A stretch of DNA of 64,000 nt from NCBI RefSeq assembly GCF_001573155.1, contig NZ_JRWG01000005.1, forward strand, positions 1 through 64,000, in the 5' to 3' direction. The notes beneath the pieces were generated by a model. The model had not been told where the DNA came from, made no database searches, and saw only the letters and a list, made by a program, of their open reading frames with translations. The position numbers and the translations under genes are program-made. This stretch comes from Aequorivita aquimaris. Its GTDB lineage: Bacteria > Bacteroidota > Bacteroidia > Flavobacteriales > Flavobacteriaceae. Below, one piece after another: positions 33,286 through 41,492 of this stretch; the stretch's first letter is position 1, and each line of letters starts with the position of its first letter.

Positions 33286-33714
33286 CTATTCGTCAAGCAG
33301 GAGATTAAGGGTTACGGTAATATTATCCCGCGTAGCTCGGGAATAAGGGCAAACCTCGTGAGCCTTATTTACAAGGTCTTCACCTGTCTTAACATCTACC
33401 CCCGGCAGATAGCAGTCCAAGGTAGCGCGCAGTTGCAGATCGCCGTCCTTGGTCTTTCCTATTTCAATATTTGCGGTTACGCTCATATCGTCGCCCAATT
33501 TTATTTTTTTGCTTTCGGCAACCATTTGTACCGCGCCCCCAAAACAGGCGGCATAAGCGCTGCCAAAAAGTTGCTCTGGGTTGGTTCCCTTTCCGCCGTC
33601 ACCGCCTAGACCCTTTGGTACAGAAAGTTCCATATCAATTTTACCGTCATCGGTAGTTACGTGACCTTTTCTTCCACCCACAGCGGTTGACGAAGCTTCA
33701 TATAAGATTTTCAT
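33286..33714 (-). CDS. Organic hydroperoxide resistance protein (Ohr/OsmC family)
   Basis: This 142-aa thiol peroxidase reduces organic hydroperoxides. The two redox cysteines lie in GSAYAACFGGAVQ (about 53-65) and KAHEVCPYSRATRDN (about 116-130), and the conserved Arg/Glu are in place. The frame is open to 33747, but the start is set at ATG 33714 (MKILYEASSTAVGGRKGHV), where Ohr proteins normally begin. The subfamily is Ohr rather than OsmC because of the GGRKGHV and CPYSRATR contexts. No Ohr regulator is adjacent. Confidence 0.9.
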   Translation of the reverse strand: MKILYEASSTAVGGRKGHVTTDDGKIDMELSVPKGLGGDGGKGTNPEQLFGSAYAACFGGAVQMVAESKKIKLGDDMSVTANIEIGKTKDGDLQLRATLDCYLPGVDVKTGEDLVNKAHEVCPYSRATRDNITVTLNLLLDE

Positions 33715-33808
33715 TTTTTTCTGAGTTTTAAAATTATTAAATTTCAAGATACTACCTAAAACCCGTTTCTAAAAGAACATATTCATAAAATTGTCCTAAA
33801 TTCACACT

Positions 33809-34888
33809 GTGGCAGAAAACAAAAAAAATAAAAGCGCATTGGCTGAACGGGAAGGTGTCCCTCAACCCACAACCCTAAACCTAAAAGTGGTAGAAGGCCT
33901 GAAAAAATTCAGGAAAAAAACTCCTTCCGTGGAAAGCCTACTCAAAGGCATTCTAAATCAAGACCAGGGCGCATTGAGCCAAGCCATAACCCTTATTGAA
34001 AGTACGGCATTAAAACACCAACAGCAGGCCAAACAAATTATTGAGGGTTGTCTTCCCCACGCCAATAAATCTATTCGCGTAGGTATAACAGGCGTTCCCG
34101 GCGTAGGGAAAAGCACATTTATTGAAAGCTTCGGAAAGCTACTGATTTCCAAAGGAAAAAAAGTGGCCGTACTCACCGTAGATCCCAGCAGTAGCATTAG
34201 TGGTGGCAGTATTCTTGGCGACAAAACCCGAATGGAGGAATTGGTAAAAGAGCCCAATGCCTTTATCCGCCCCTCCGCCAGCGGCGATACCTTGGGCGGC
34301 GTTGCCCGAAAAACCCGAGAAACCATCATCCTCTGCGAAGCCGCAGGTTTTGATGTAATCCTGATTGAAACCGTGGGCGTGGGCCAAAGTGAGACCGCAG
34401 TCCATTCTATGACAGATTTCTTCCTGTTGCTAAAACTTGCCGGTGCCGGCGATGAACTGCAGGGCATAAAACGCGGCATTATGGAAATGGCAGATTCCAT
34501 TGTTATCAACAAGGCCGATGGCGACAATTTGAAGGCTGCAAAGATGGCGAAAAACGAATTTAACCGCGCCTTGCACCTTTATCCGGCAAAGGAAAGTGGA
34601 TGGGCACCAAAAACACTTTTGTGCAGCGCCCTTAAAAATGAAGGTATTGCTGAAATCTGGGAAGTGGTTTCAAATTATTTTGAAACTGTAAAAGGCAACG
34701 GCTATTTTCAGTATAAGAGAAAAGAGCAAAATAAATTCTGGCTGATGCAGACCATTGAAAGCCGATTAAAAAGTGAGTTTTACGCAAATCCTTCTGTAAA
34801 AGTAGAATTGGAAAAACAGCTGAAAGCAATAGATGAAAATAAAACCACACCTTTTGCGGCGGCGGAAATACTCTTAAACCTGAAATAG
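33809..34888 (+). CDS. meaB: Methylmalonyl-CoA mutase-associated GTPase (MeaB/ArgK family)
   Basis: This 359-aa G3E-family GTPase guards methylmalonyl-CoA mutase and helps load adenosylcobalamin. The P-loop is GVPGVGKSTFIE (about 94-105). The family strings VDPSSSISGGSILGDKTRM, ETVGVGQSE and NKADGDN follow in order. The start is GTG at 33809; no ATG lies upstream in frame. The mutase genes are not in this window. Together with the PduO-type adenosyltransferase it indicates a working B12-dependent propionate/succinate branch. Confidence 0.93.
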   Translation: MAENKKNKSALAEREGVPQPTTLNLKVVEGLKKFRKKTPSVESLLKGILNQDQGALSQAITLIESTALKHQQQAKQIIEGCLPHANKSIRVGITGVPGVGKSTFIESFGKLLISKGKKVAVLTVDPSSSISGGSILGDKTRMEELVKEPNAFIRPSASGDTLGGVARKTRETIILCEAAGFDVILIETVGVGQSETAVHSMTDFFLLLKLAGAGDELQGIKRGIMEMADSIVINKADGDNLKAAKMAKNEFNRALHLYPAKESGWAPKTLLCSALKNEGIAEIWEVVSNYFETVKGNGYFQYKRKEQNKFWLMQTIESRLKSEFYANPSVKVELEKQLKAIDENKTTPFAAAEILLNLK

Positions 34889-34893
34889 TTTAG

Positions 34894-35832
34894 TTAAAAA
34901 TTATTTTTAAACCATTCGGTCTGTGCTTCCAATCCCGCTTTTAAAGTAGTCTGTGGGTTATAGTTCAATAATTTTCTGGCCTTGTCTATGTTCGCCTTGG
35001 TTCGCGATTGATCGCCGGCGCGGGGCGGTTTCCTTTCGGTTGCAATTTTTGTTTTGAGTATTTCTTCAACCGTTGCAATGCCTTGTGCCGTGGTGCTTTC
35101 GGTTTCGGTGCCGAGGTTGAAAATTTCTCCGTTGCAAATTTTTTCCTTTCCAAAAACACTTACAATACCGTCCACTATATCTTGCACATACGTGAAACTG
35201 CGCAAATGCTTTTCGCTGCCCTCAAAAAGTGGGAAGACTTTGTTGTTCAAACCGCAATCTATCAGTCGGGTATAAAGTTTGTCAGGCCTTTCGCGCGGGC
35301 CATACACGGAAAAGAGCCGAAAGGACGTGCCCTGCAATTTCTTTTCGCGGGTTTTTGCAAGTACCAATTGCTCTGCGGCGAGCTTGGTAACGCCGTACCA
35401 CGAAGCAGGTTTTGGTGGAACGCTTTCAGGGAAAGTCGCCTCCAAACCGTAAATTGAAGAAGTGGCAATGTTTACAAAAAATGGTCGCTTCTGAAGCTTT
35501 TCAGCAAACTCAAGCAAACGCTGCGTGGCCAAAATATTATTGCTGAAATAATCCTCAAAAGTAGATTTATCCGAGATTCCGGGATGGGCGGCAAAGTGGA
35601 AAATATAGTCGAAGCCGTTTGTAAGTTTTGCGGCCAAATTATCCGTTCGCAAATCCAAATTATATACTTCAATGTTTTTTTCGGACAGCGCCTTTGCGTT
35701 CAGCTTCTTCAGCCCAAGATCGTAATAGGGCGAAAAATTATCGATGCCGATTACCTCGTAACCCAGTTTCTTCAATCTTTCCGCAGTGTGGGAGCCGATG
35801 AAACCAGCCGCGCCCGTAACAAGTACTTTCAT
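34894..35832 (-). CDS. NAD-dependent epimerase/dehydratase (UDP-glucuronate 4-epimerase-like)
   Basis: This 312-aa extended SDR has the NAD site VTGAAGFIGSHTAERL (about 4-19), then NFSPYYDLGLK, a string typical of UDP-glucuronate/galacturonate epimerases. The catalytic YGVTK and FRLFSVYGPRERPDK follow. The start is set at ATG 35832 (MKVLVTGAAGF), and the upstream extension to 35874 is rejected. It probably makes a sugar nucleotide for surface glycan. It converges with meaB and diverges from the GT2 operon. Confidence 0.82.
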   Translation of the reverse strand: MKVLVTGAAGFIGSHTAERLKKLGYEVIGIDNFSPYYDLGLKKLNAKALSEKNIEVYNLDLRTDNLAAKLTNGFDYIFHFAAHPGISDKSTFEDYFSNNILATQRLLEFAEKLQKRPFFVNIATSSIYGLEATFPESVPPKPASWYGVTKLAAEQLVLAKTREKKLQGTSFRLFSVYGPRERPDKLYTRLIDCGLNNKVFPLFEGSEKHLRSFTYVQDIVDGIVSVFGKEKICNGEIFNLGTETESTTAQGIATVEEILKTKIATERKPPRAGDQSRTKANIDKARKLLNYNPQTTLKAGLEAQTEWFKNNF

Positions 35833-35912
35833 AAAATCTGTTTCAGTTGCAAAAATAGCATCTTTTTTAAGCAATCACTTTTATTATTATGAATTATCCG
35901 AAATACACACAT

Positions 35913-35944
35913 AAACTTTTAAACCTGTAAACTTCTAAACTAAA
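35913..35944. repeat. Octamer repeat (TAAACTTT-like), 4 units
   Basis: AAAC recurs at 35913, 35921, 35929 and 35937, exactly 8 bp apart. The same kind of 8-bp array occurs at 57572-57603. Confidence 0.7.
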
Positions 35945-35949
35945 AAAAT

Positions 35950-35957
35950 TACTTTTG
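35950..35957 (+). promoter_or_regulatory. Promoter -7 element of the GT2/LAB_N/GT39 operon
   Basis: TACTTTTG in the context AATTACTTTTGCAGAAA, nearly identical to that of the DUF2795 promoter. CTG stands near the -33 position. Confidence 0.55.
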
Positions 35958-35980
35958 CAGAAACCTTTTCAAAAACCTCA

Positions 35981-36691
35981 ATGTACGAATTCACCATAAT
36001 TGTACCCGTTTACAACGAAGAAGAAAACCTGCAACGGGTGGAAAAGGAACTATTAGCCTACACACAAATTGCTACCAAAAAAACTTCTATCCTTTTTGTA
36101 AACGATGGTTCAAAGGACAACAGCCAAGCGTTGATTGAAGACATCTGCAACCGAAACCAAGCTTTTCATTTCATTTCTTTTAAGGAAAATCGTGGCCTCA
36201 GCGCTGCCATAAAAGCGGGTTTTGATTATGCTGAAAGTCCGTTGGTGGGTTATATTGACAGCGATTTGCAAACCGACCCGAAAGATTTCAACCTGTTGCT
36301 GGAACACATTGGCGAATACGATTTGGTAACGGGCGTCCGCGCCGACAGAAAGGACAAGTTTGTGAAAAATATGTCGTCCAAAATTGCAAACGGCATTCGT
36401 CGCGCCTTTACCCACGACGGCATGGACGATACGGGCTGCCCGTTGAAAGTGATAAAGACCGATTACGCCAAACGCATCCCAATGTTTAAAGGGCTTCACC
36501 GGTTTCTGCCTGCGATGATTCTTTTGCAAAACGGCAAAATAGTGCAGATTCCCGTAAAACATTTTCCACGTATGGCTGGTACGGCCAAGTTTGGGCTTTG
36601 GAACCGATTGATAGGTCCCTTGATGGACTGTTTCGCCTATCTTTGGATGAAGAAAAAATACATCAACTACGAGATTAAAAGCAAGGGATGA
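35981..36691 (+). CDS. Glycosyltransferase family 2 (ArnC/DPM1-like polyprenyl-phosphate transferase)
   Basis: This 236-aa GT2 enzyme has the GT-A opening FTIIVPVYNEEENLQ, FVNDGSKDNSQ and the DxD-type IDSDLQTDP near 90. RGLSAAIKAGFDYA is typical of dolichyl/undecaprenyl-phosphate sugar transferases. It lacks the C-terminal membrane helices of ArnC. It should load a sugar onto undecaprenyl phosphate on the cytoplasmic side. The next gene overlaps its stop by 4 bp (ATGA), indicating translational coupling with a LAB_N membrane protein and a GT39 transferase. Confidence 0.87.
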   Translation: MYEFTIIVPVYNEEENLQRVEKELLAYTQIATKKTSILFVNDGSKDNSQALIEDICNRNQAFHFISFKENRGLSAAIKAGFDYAESPLVGYIDSDLQTDPKDFNLLLEHIGEYDLVTGVRADRKDKFVKNMSSKIANGIRRAFTHDGMDDTGCPLKVIKTDYAKRIPMFKGLHRFLPAMILLQNGKIVQIPVKHFPRMAGTAKFGLWNRLIGPLMDCFAYLWMKKKYINYEIKSKG

Positions 36692-37320
36692 GCAACTGGA
36701 TTGTGTACAGCATCGGCTTTTTGGCACAAATCCTTTTCAGCGGAAGGTTGATCGTGCAATGGATCCTTTCCGAAAAAAGCAAACGCATCATCACGCCTTC
36801 CACATTTTGGAAACTGAGTCTGCTCGCTTCATTTCTGCTTTTTGTGTATGGGCATTTACGCGACGATTTCGCTATTATGCTCGGGCAGGCACTTACGTAT
36901 TATATATACATTCGAAATCTTCAATTGCAGGGCGAATGGCAGAAATCGCCAAAATGGCTGCGCGTTTTCCTGTTTATTTTTCCAATTTTGATAGTTGTTT
37001 ACGCTTACAACAATGGCGAATACGATATAGACAAACTTTTCAGAAACGACGCCATCCCGCTGTGGCTCTTGCTTTTGGGCATAATTTCACAAATACTTTT
37101 TACATTGCGGTTTGTCTATCAATGGATCGTTTCCGAAAAAACGAAAACCTCGCAATTGCCCGTGGGCTTTTGGCGGATGAGCGTTTTGGGAGCTTCGCTG
37201 ATTTTAACCTATGCCATTTTCAGAAAAGACCCCGTGCTTTTTGTGGGCCATATAGCAGGTTTGATTATTTATGTGAGAAATATTTTTATTTGGAAAAAAC
37301 AGGCACGTTATGAAATTTGA
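36688..37320 (+). CDS. Tandem LAB_N-domain membrane protein
   Basis: This 210-aa integral membrane protein is made of two similar halves. Each resembles the lipid-A-disaccharide-synthase N-terminal domain (LAB_N). Half one has GFLAQILFSGRLIVQWILSE (about 8-27), half two GIISQILFTLRFVYQWIVSE (about 127-146). Each is followed by FWxxSxLxxxxxxxYxxxRxD and a GxxxxxxIYxRNxxxxx stretch. It sits between a GT2 and a GT39 gene and overlaps both by a few bases. It may act in membrane handling or flipping of the lipid-linked sugar, as small multi-helix proteins do in the Arn pathway; this is inference. Confidence 0.78.
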   Translation: MSNWIVYSIGFLAQILFSGRLIVQWILSEKSKRIITPSTFWKLSLLASFLLFVYGHLRDDFAIMLGQALTYYIYIRNLQLQGEWQKSPKWLRVFLFIFPILIVVYAYNNGEYDIDKLFRNDAIPLWLLLLGIISQILFTLRFVYQWIVSEKTKTSQLPVGFWRMSVLGASLILTYAIFRKDPVLFVGHIAGLIIYVRNIFIWKKQARYEI

Positions 37321-38935
37321 AAGAAACTATCTGCTACTTCTTTTGCTCACCTGCGCCGCTATTTTCTTCGTGAATTTAAACTCGCTGCCGGTAAACATTA
37401 TGGAAGCGCGAAATTTTATCACTGCCCGCGAAATGCTGAACGATGGCCATTGGCTGCTCACAACCATCAACGGCGAACCGCGTTACCAAAAACCCCCGCT
37501 TCCCACTTGGCTTACTGCTTTTTCGGCAGCAATCTTTGGAATAAAAAGCATTTGGGCACTGCGGCTGCCAGCGGCGATTATGACGCTTTTTCTCGTGCTG
37601 TTTTCCTATAAACTCGCCAAAAAACTTACTTCGGAAAAGTTATATGCTTTTATAAGTTCGCTGATAATGGCGACCTCCTTTTACATCGTTGCCTCCGCCC
37701 GCGATGGGCAGTGGGATATCTACACCCACGGGTTTATGGCAATCTGTATCTATCTGCTTTACTTATTTTTCACAAAAGAAACCCACAAATACCGAAACGC
37801 AATTCTCGCAGGACTTTTCTTTGGCTGTTCGTTTTTAAGCAAAGGGCCCGTTTCGCTCTACGCCCTGCTCCTTCCCTTTTTGATTTCCTTTGGGATTGTT
37901 TACAAATACAGGAATTTCAGAAAGCGATGGGTTCCGTTGCTAGTTTTTTTGGTGGTTTCCACGGTGGTTTCGGGGTGGTGGCATTGGTACACGATGACCT
38001 TTGATCCGGCGGCGGCGGAAATTACCAAAAAAGAAACCACCAACTGGATAAGCTACGAAATAAAACCGTTTTATTATTACTGGAGCTTTTTCACCCAAAG
38101 CGGGGTTTGGACCATTCCCGCATTTATAGCCCTGCTCTACCCCTATTTAAAAAATCGTGTTTTCAATAAAAAGGCATATCTGTTTACCTTTCTTTGGACG
38201 ATGCTTTCGGTGATTTTACTTTCCCTGATTCCCGAGAAAAAGTCGCGCTATCTCTTGCCAGTTTTGATTCCGATGGCCCTAAATACGGGTTTTTATATCG
38301 AATATCTCTTCCGAAGATTTAAAGAGTTGAAAGATAAACGCGAAACGATTCCGGTGTATTTCAACTTCGGTTTAATAGGTTTTATAGGAATTGCCTTTCC
38401 CATTGGCGGCTATATTTTTCTGAAAGATGGACTTGCAGGAAATTGGGTTTGGTTCGTGCTGCTTTCCCTCGCTTTGTTTTCCATCGGAATTTTTATGTTC
38501 CGAAATCTTTTCCGAAGAAAAATTGCAACCGTTTTTTATTTAACCATTGCTTTTATTGTTGCCGTAATTTGGTTCGGCCTACCGCTGAGCAAGGCCATAA
38601 CCATAAACCCAGATTACAAACCGTTTTCTGAATTGCATAATTTTGAAGAAAAAGAGAACATAAAAATCTACGAATTTTCAGGAATGACGCCCGAACTTAT
38701 TTGGGATTACGGCGAAAAGATGGAAATGCTAAATAAAGACGGCGAATTTATTACCCCTGTCGAAGACCGTTTTGGCGTATTGGTTTCGGAGGAAAGTTTA
38801 GAGCATTTTAAGGAAGTTTACCCCAACTTCAAAAGAGAGCATATTGCGCGTTACGATATGAATCCGAAGGGACCGGACAGCCGCACGCATAAAACGAGAC
38901 TATATCGGGAATTGTTTATTGTTTCTAAGAAGTGA
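37310..38935 (+). CDS. GT39-family lipid-linked sugar transferase (ArnT-like)
   Basis: This polytopic membrane protein of 541 aa is in the ArnT/PMT superfamily. The first periplasmic loop carries the conserved acidic motif (LPVNIMEARNFITAREML), with the catalytic-type Glu, and RYQKPPLPTWLTA, a signature of ArnT-like enzymes. About ten to twelve further helices follow, then a soluble C-terminal domain (about 430-541). It would transfer a sugar from undecaprenyl phosphate to lipid A or another envelope acceptor. It overlaps the LAB_N gene by 11 bp and ends at a strong terminator. Confidence 0.87.
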   Translation: MKFERNYLLLLLLTCAAIFFVNLNSLPVNIMEARNFITAREMLNDGHWLLTTINGEPRYQKPPLPTWLTAFSAAIFGIKSIWALRLPAAIMTLFLVLFSYKLAKKLTSEKLYAFISSLIMATSFYIVASARDGQWDIYTHGFMAICIYLLYLFFTKETHKYRNAILAGLFFGCSFLSKGPVSLYALLLPFLISFGIVYKYRNFRKRWVPLLVFLVVSTVVSGWWHWYTMTFDPAAAEITKKETTNWISYEIKPFYYYWSFFTQSGVWTIPAFIALLYPYLKNRVFNKKAYLFTFLWTMLSVILLSLIPEKKSRYLLPVLIPMALNTGFYIEYLFRRFKELKDKRETIPVYFNFGLIGFIGIAFPIGGYIFLKDGLAGNWVWFVLLSLALFSIGIFMFRNLFRRKIATVFYLTIAFIVAVIWFGLPLSKAITINPDYKPFSELHNFEEKENIKIYEFSGMTPELIWDYGEKMEMLNKDGEFITPVEDRFGVLVSEESLEHFKEVYPNFKREHIARYDMNPKGPDSRTHKTRLYRELFIVSKK

Positions 38936-38942
38936 TGCTCTC

Positions 38943-38978
38943 AAACCTAACAGGTTTTGAAAACCTGTTAGGTTTTTT
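38943..38978. terminator. Perfect-palindrome terminator between convergent genes
   Basis: AAACCTAACAGGTTTT is followed by its reverse complement and a T run. It overlaps the last codons of the convergent PAP2 gene and probably serves the GT39 operon. Confidence 0.85.
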
Positions 38979-39543
38979 GTGTTTTAAACTTCCGCTGCCC
39001 CCACTTCTGTATAAGATAAAACAACCAACCCGTCAACCCACCAAAGGCCATTCCCGAAATTACATCCAATGGATAGTGAACGCCAAGATAAATTCGGCTA
39101 TAGCCCGTAATCACTGCCCAAAGCAATAAAAGAAAAGGCAGATATTTATACCATTTCTGAAGGCTCAACCCAAGAAAAACGGCTGCGGCCATGGAGCTTG
39201 CAGCGTGGGCGGAAAAATAACCAAACCTACCGCAACCATCCGCAACGTAACGCATTAAGGGTTGCAGTTCTTCCACTTTGCACGGTCTTGGGCGCTTTAT
39301 TCCGTATTTAAAAAGGCTGGCAATTTGGTCGGTGGCCGTAATCATTAATGCAACGCAAACTATGATTACCAAAGTGCCTTTCCAGCCGTAATGTTTAAAG
39401 ACCAAATACAGAAGAAATGCGTACAACGGAATTGACGACCATTTTTCAGTAACAAACCGCCAAAAGCCGTCCCAAGAAGTGTTTCCGAGATTGTTTAGAA
39501 AAAGGAAGAGTTCGGTGTCGTATTTTAGGAGTTCGTCGAGCAT
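38968..39543 (-). CDS. PAP2-family membrane phosphatase
   Basis: This 191-aa integral membrane protein has the acid-phosphatase motifs KYGIKRPRP (C1, about 79-87), YFSAHAASSMA (C2 with catalytic His, about 109-119) and SRIYLGVHYPLD (C3, about 149-160). Five or six helices surround them. Likely substrates are undecaprenyl pyrophosphate, phosphatidic acid or lipid A phosphates; sequence does not decide. It converges on the lipid-glycosylation operon, and a link to lipid-carrier recycling is plausible but inferred. Confidence 0.88.
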   Translation of the reverse strand: MLDELLKYDTELFLFLNNLGNTSWDGFWRFVTEKWSSIPLYAFLLYLVFKHYGWKGTLVIIVCVALMITATDQIASLFKYGIKRPRPCKVEELQPLMRYVADGCGRFGYFSAHAASSMAAAVFLGLSLQKWYKYLPFLLLLWAVITGYSRIYLGVHYPLDVISGMAFGGLTGWLFYLIQKWGQRKFKTQKT

Positions 39544-39576
39544 TATTCTGTAGTTCTAAAAGTCAATAAAATTCTC

Positions 39577-39624
39577 ACCACGAATACACGAATTATTATG
39601 TTAAAACATTCGTGTATTCGTGGT
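39577..39624. repeat. Dispersed perfect inverted repeat (ACCACGAATACACGAAT)
   Basis: ACCACGAATACACGAAT (39577-39593) and its exact reverse complement ATTCGTGTATTCGTGGT (39608-39624) flank a 14-base loop. A second copy with an inserted palindrome lies at 23149-23215. Confidence 0.9.
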
Positions 39625-39633
39625 TATTTAAAT

Positions 39634-39864
39634 TTAATCCTCATCATACCGCGCAATCTCCCGATCGTAAAAATCGTTTGCACCCTGTATTAAATTTTCG
39701 GCCTCCGTCTCCAGTTCCTTTTGGTCCTGCGCATCAAAATCTTCCAGCCATTCCACCTCATCGTTTTCCAAATTAATTATGAAACGCGGAAATTCAGTAT
39801 GTATTACGAAAATCGCAGTGGGATAATCGCTGTTGTCGCCGAGAAGGTATTTTGGGAAATCCAT
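39634..39864 (-). CDS. Small acidic conserved protein
   Basis: This 76-aa protein is rich in Asp and Glu. It starts MDFPKYLLGDNSDYPTAIFV and includes FPRFIINLENDEVEWLEDF, which looks like a two-strand beta unit, then a helical tail. It resembles small hypothetical proteins of Flavobacteriia; no function is known. Codon use is normal and no competing gene exists. A (TTTATTG)5 repeat lies 8 bp before its ATG. Confidence 0.68.
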   Translation of the reverse strand: MDFPKYLLGDNSDYPTAIFVIHTEFPRFIINLENDEVEWLEDFDAQDQKELETEAENLIQGANDFYDREIARYDED

Positions 39865-39872
39865 TTTTTTGA

Positions 39873-39907
39873 TTTATTGTTTATTGTTTATTGTTTATTG
39901 TTTATTG
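39873..39907. repeat. Heptamer repeat (TTTATTG)5
   Basis: Five perfect TTTATTG units directly upstream of the small acidic protein gene. Similar TTTATTG pairs occur at 19823-19848. Confidence 0.95.
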
Positions 39908-39968
39908 TTAGTGGATGTTGAAAACTGAAAATCAAATCCTTCAAAAAGCACCCGTCATCCAGCATCCC

Positions 39969-41348
39969 TCATCCAGCACCAAGCCGTATCAATTTCTTCG
40001 AAAGATAATTAAATCTGATGAATAACATAATGCCGCTTGCCGAAAGCCCTGCCAGCAACCCGATCCAAATGCCCATACTTTCCAAGGAAGTTTCCATACT
40101 TAGGTAATACGAAATTGGAAACCCAATAATCCAATAGGCAACAAAGGTGATGACCGTTGGAATCTTTACATCCTGCATTCCCCGAAGGGCTCCAAGTGCC
40201 ACCACTTGTAAGGCATCAGTAAACTGAAAGATGGCTGCAATAATCAACAACTGGGCGGCAATGGCAACCACTTCGTGATTGTCGGCAAAGTCGGTCACGC
40301 TGTTATAATCGAGGAATATTTTCGGCAATTCGCCATTAAATAGAATAAAGAAAATTGCAAATACCAATGCCAATATGGATGTCAGCAATACAATTGAAAT
40401 TGCAACACGACGCAATTCCCGAAAGTTTTTCAAGCCTTTTTGGTTGCCCACGCGTATCATCGCCGCCACGCTAAAGCCCATCGCCACCATAAAGGTCATC
40501 GAGGCAAGATTGAGCGCAATTTGGTTTGCCGCTTGCGGGTTCTTTCCCAAGATTCCCGAAAGCCACACCGCCGAAGTAAAAATACCCACTTCAAAAAACA
40601 TCTGCATGGCCGAGGGAAAGCCGAGGTTCAGCAGTTTTTTCAACATTGCTTTGCTGAGGGTAAAGATTTTTATATTCGTAACAAAATAGCGCGATTTTTC
40701 TTTTCGGCTTAAGAGATACCACAGATAGCCCACCATTACCACGCGGGATACCAACGTACCGATGGCAGCACCGACCACCCCCAGTTCGGGCGCGCCAAAC
40801 TTTCCGAAGATGAACATATAGTTGAGCAGCACATTCACCAAATTCGCCACAATAGTTGCATACATAGGGAAACGCGTCATGGACATACCATCACTAAACT
40901 GCTTAAACCCCTGAAAAATAATCAAGGGTACCAAGGATGCGGCGACCAAGGTAAGATAAGGCATTGCCAAATCGACCACTTCTGGCGGTTGTTTCATCAC
41001 ATACATCAACGGTTTGGCGAGCATTACCGACGCAAAAAGCGCCAACCCCAGGACGATACATAAAAACAGCCCGTGCTTAAAGGAAGATTTTCCCCTTTCG
41101 CGATTTCCTTCGCCATCGGCCTCCGCTACCAATGGTGTGATTGCCGTGGAAAAACCAACGCCCAAACTCATGGCCACAAACATAAAGCTGTTTCCCAGTG
41201 AAACAGCGGCCAGCTCGGCACTGCCCAACTGCCCCACCATAATATTGTCCACCAGCGCAACCACTTGGTGGCCCAACATGCCCAAAATTACGGGAGTTGC
41301 CAGTTTAGTGTTATACTTAAATTCCTTTGTGTAGTCGGAAAGGGCCAA
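39969..41348 (-). CDS. MATE-family multidrug/Na+ efflux transporter
   Basis: This membrane protein of about 459 aa has twelve helices and the MATE pattern: VILGMLGHQVVALVDNIMVGQLG, then LGNSFMFVAMSLGVGFSTAITPLVAEADG, with an internal repeat in the second half. It should export drugs or metabolites by ion antiport. The frame is open from a TTG at 41369, but that codon lies inside a TATCTTTG promoter element. The start is therefore placed at the next in-frame TTG, 41348 (reads M-A-LSDYTKEFKYN), where MATE proteins normally begin. The start remains uncertain. Confidence 0.85.
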   Translation of the reverse strand: MALSDYTKEFKYNTKLATPVILGMLGHQVVALVDNIMVGQLGSAELAAVSLGNSFMFVAMSLGVGFSTAITPLVAEADGEGNRERGKSSFKHGLFLCIVLGLALFASVMLAKPLMYVMKQPPEVVDLAMPYLTLVAASLVPLIIFQGFKQFSDGMSMTRFPMYATIVANLVNVLLNYMFIFGKFGAPELGVVGAAIGTLVSRVVMVGYLWYLLSRKEKSRYFVTNIKIFTLSKAMLKKLLNLGFPSAMQMFFEVGIFTSAVWLSGILGKNPQAANQIALNLASMTFMVAMGFSVAAMIRVGNQKGLKNFRELRRVAISIVLLTSILALVFAIFFILFNGELPKIFLDYNSVTDFADNHEVVAIAAQLLIIAAIFQFTDALQVVALGALRGMQDVKIPTVITFVAYWIIGFPISYYLSMETSLESMGIWIGLLAGLSASGIMLFIRFNYLSKKLIRLGAG

Positions 41349-41366
41349 GTCGGAAAAAATTTTGCG

Positions 41367-41374
41367 CAAAGATA
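41367..41374 (-). promoter_or_regulatory. Promoter -7 element of the MATE gene (decides its start)
   Basis: TATCTTTG on the minus strand. Its last three bases are the TTG that would start the longest frame, so translation must begin further downstream. Confidence 0.6.
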
Positions 41375-41393
41375 GTAGTTGTGTTTTTTAGAA

Positions 41394-41401
41394 TAGCTTT
41401 G
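41394..41401 (+). promoter_or_regulatory. Promoter -7 element toward the ABC exporter gene
   Basis: TAGCTTTG fits TAnnTTTG and lies back to back with the MATE promoter; no TTG at the ideal -33 spacing. Confidence 0.4.
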
Positions 41402-41416
41402 TATTTCATTAAAAAA

Positions 41417-41479
41417 GTTAAGAGTTAAAAGTTAGGCGTTATTGGTTTCAACTCATAACTCTTAACCCATACTCTTAAC
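41417..41479. repeat. Heptamer repeats in inverted arrangement (GTTAAGA / AACTCTT)
   Basis: GTTAAGA, GTTAAAA, GTTAGGC and GTTATTG (41417-41444) are 7-bp units. The second half holds AACTCAT, AACTCTT and AACCCAT, also 7 bp, then ACTCTTAAC. The halves are roughly reverse complements, so a long imperfect hairpin can form. It ends 13 bp before the ATG of the ABC exporter gene. Confidence 0.75.
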
Positions 41480-41492
41480 GTAAACCTTGAGA

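Noticed and set aside
41349-41369. Upstream TTG start of the MATE gene
   Set aside because: The TTG lies inside the TATCTTTG promoter element, so it would not be transcribed with a usable leader.
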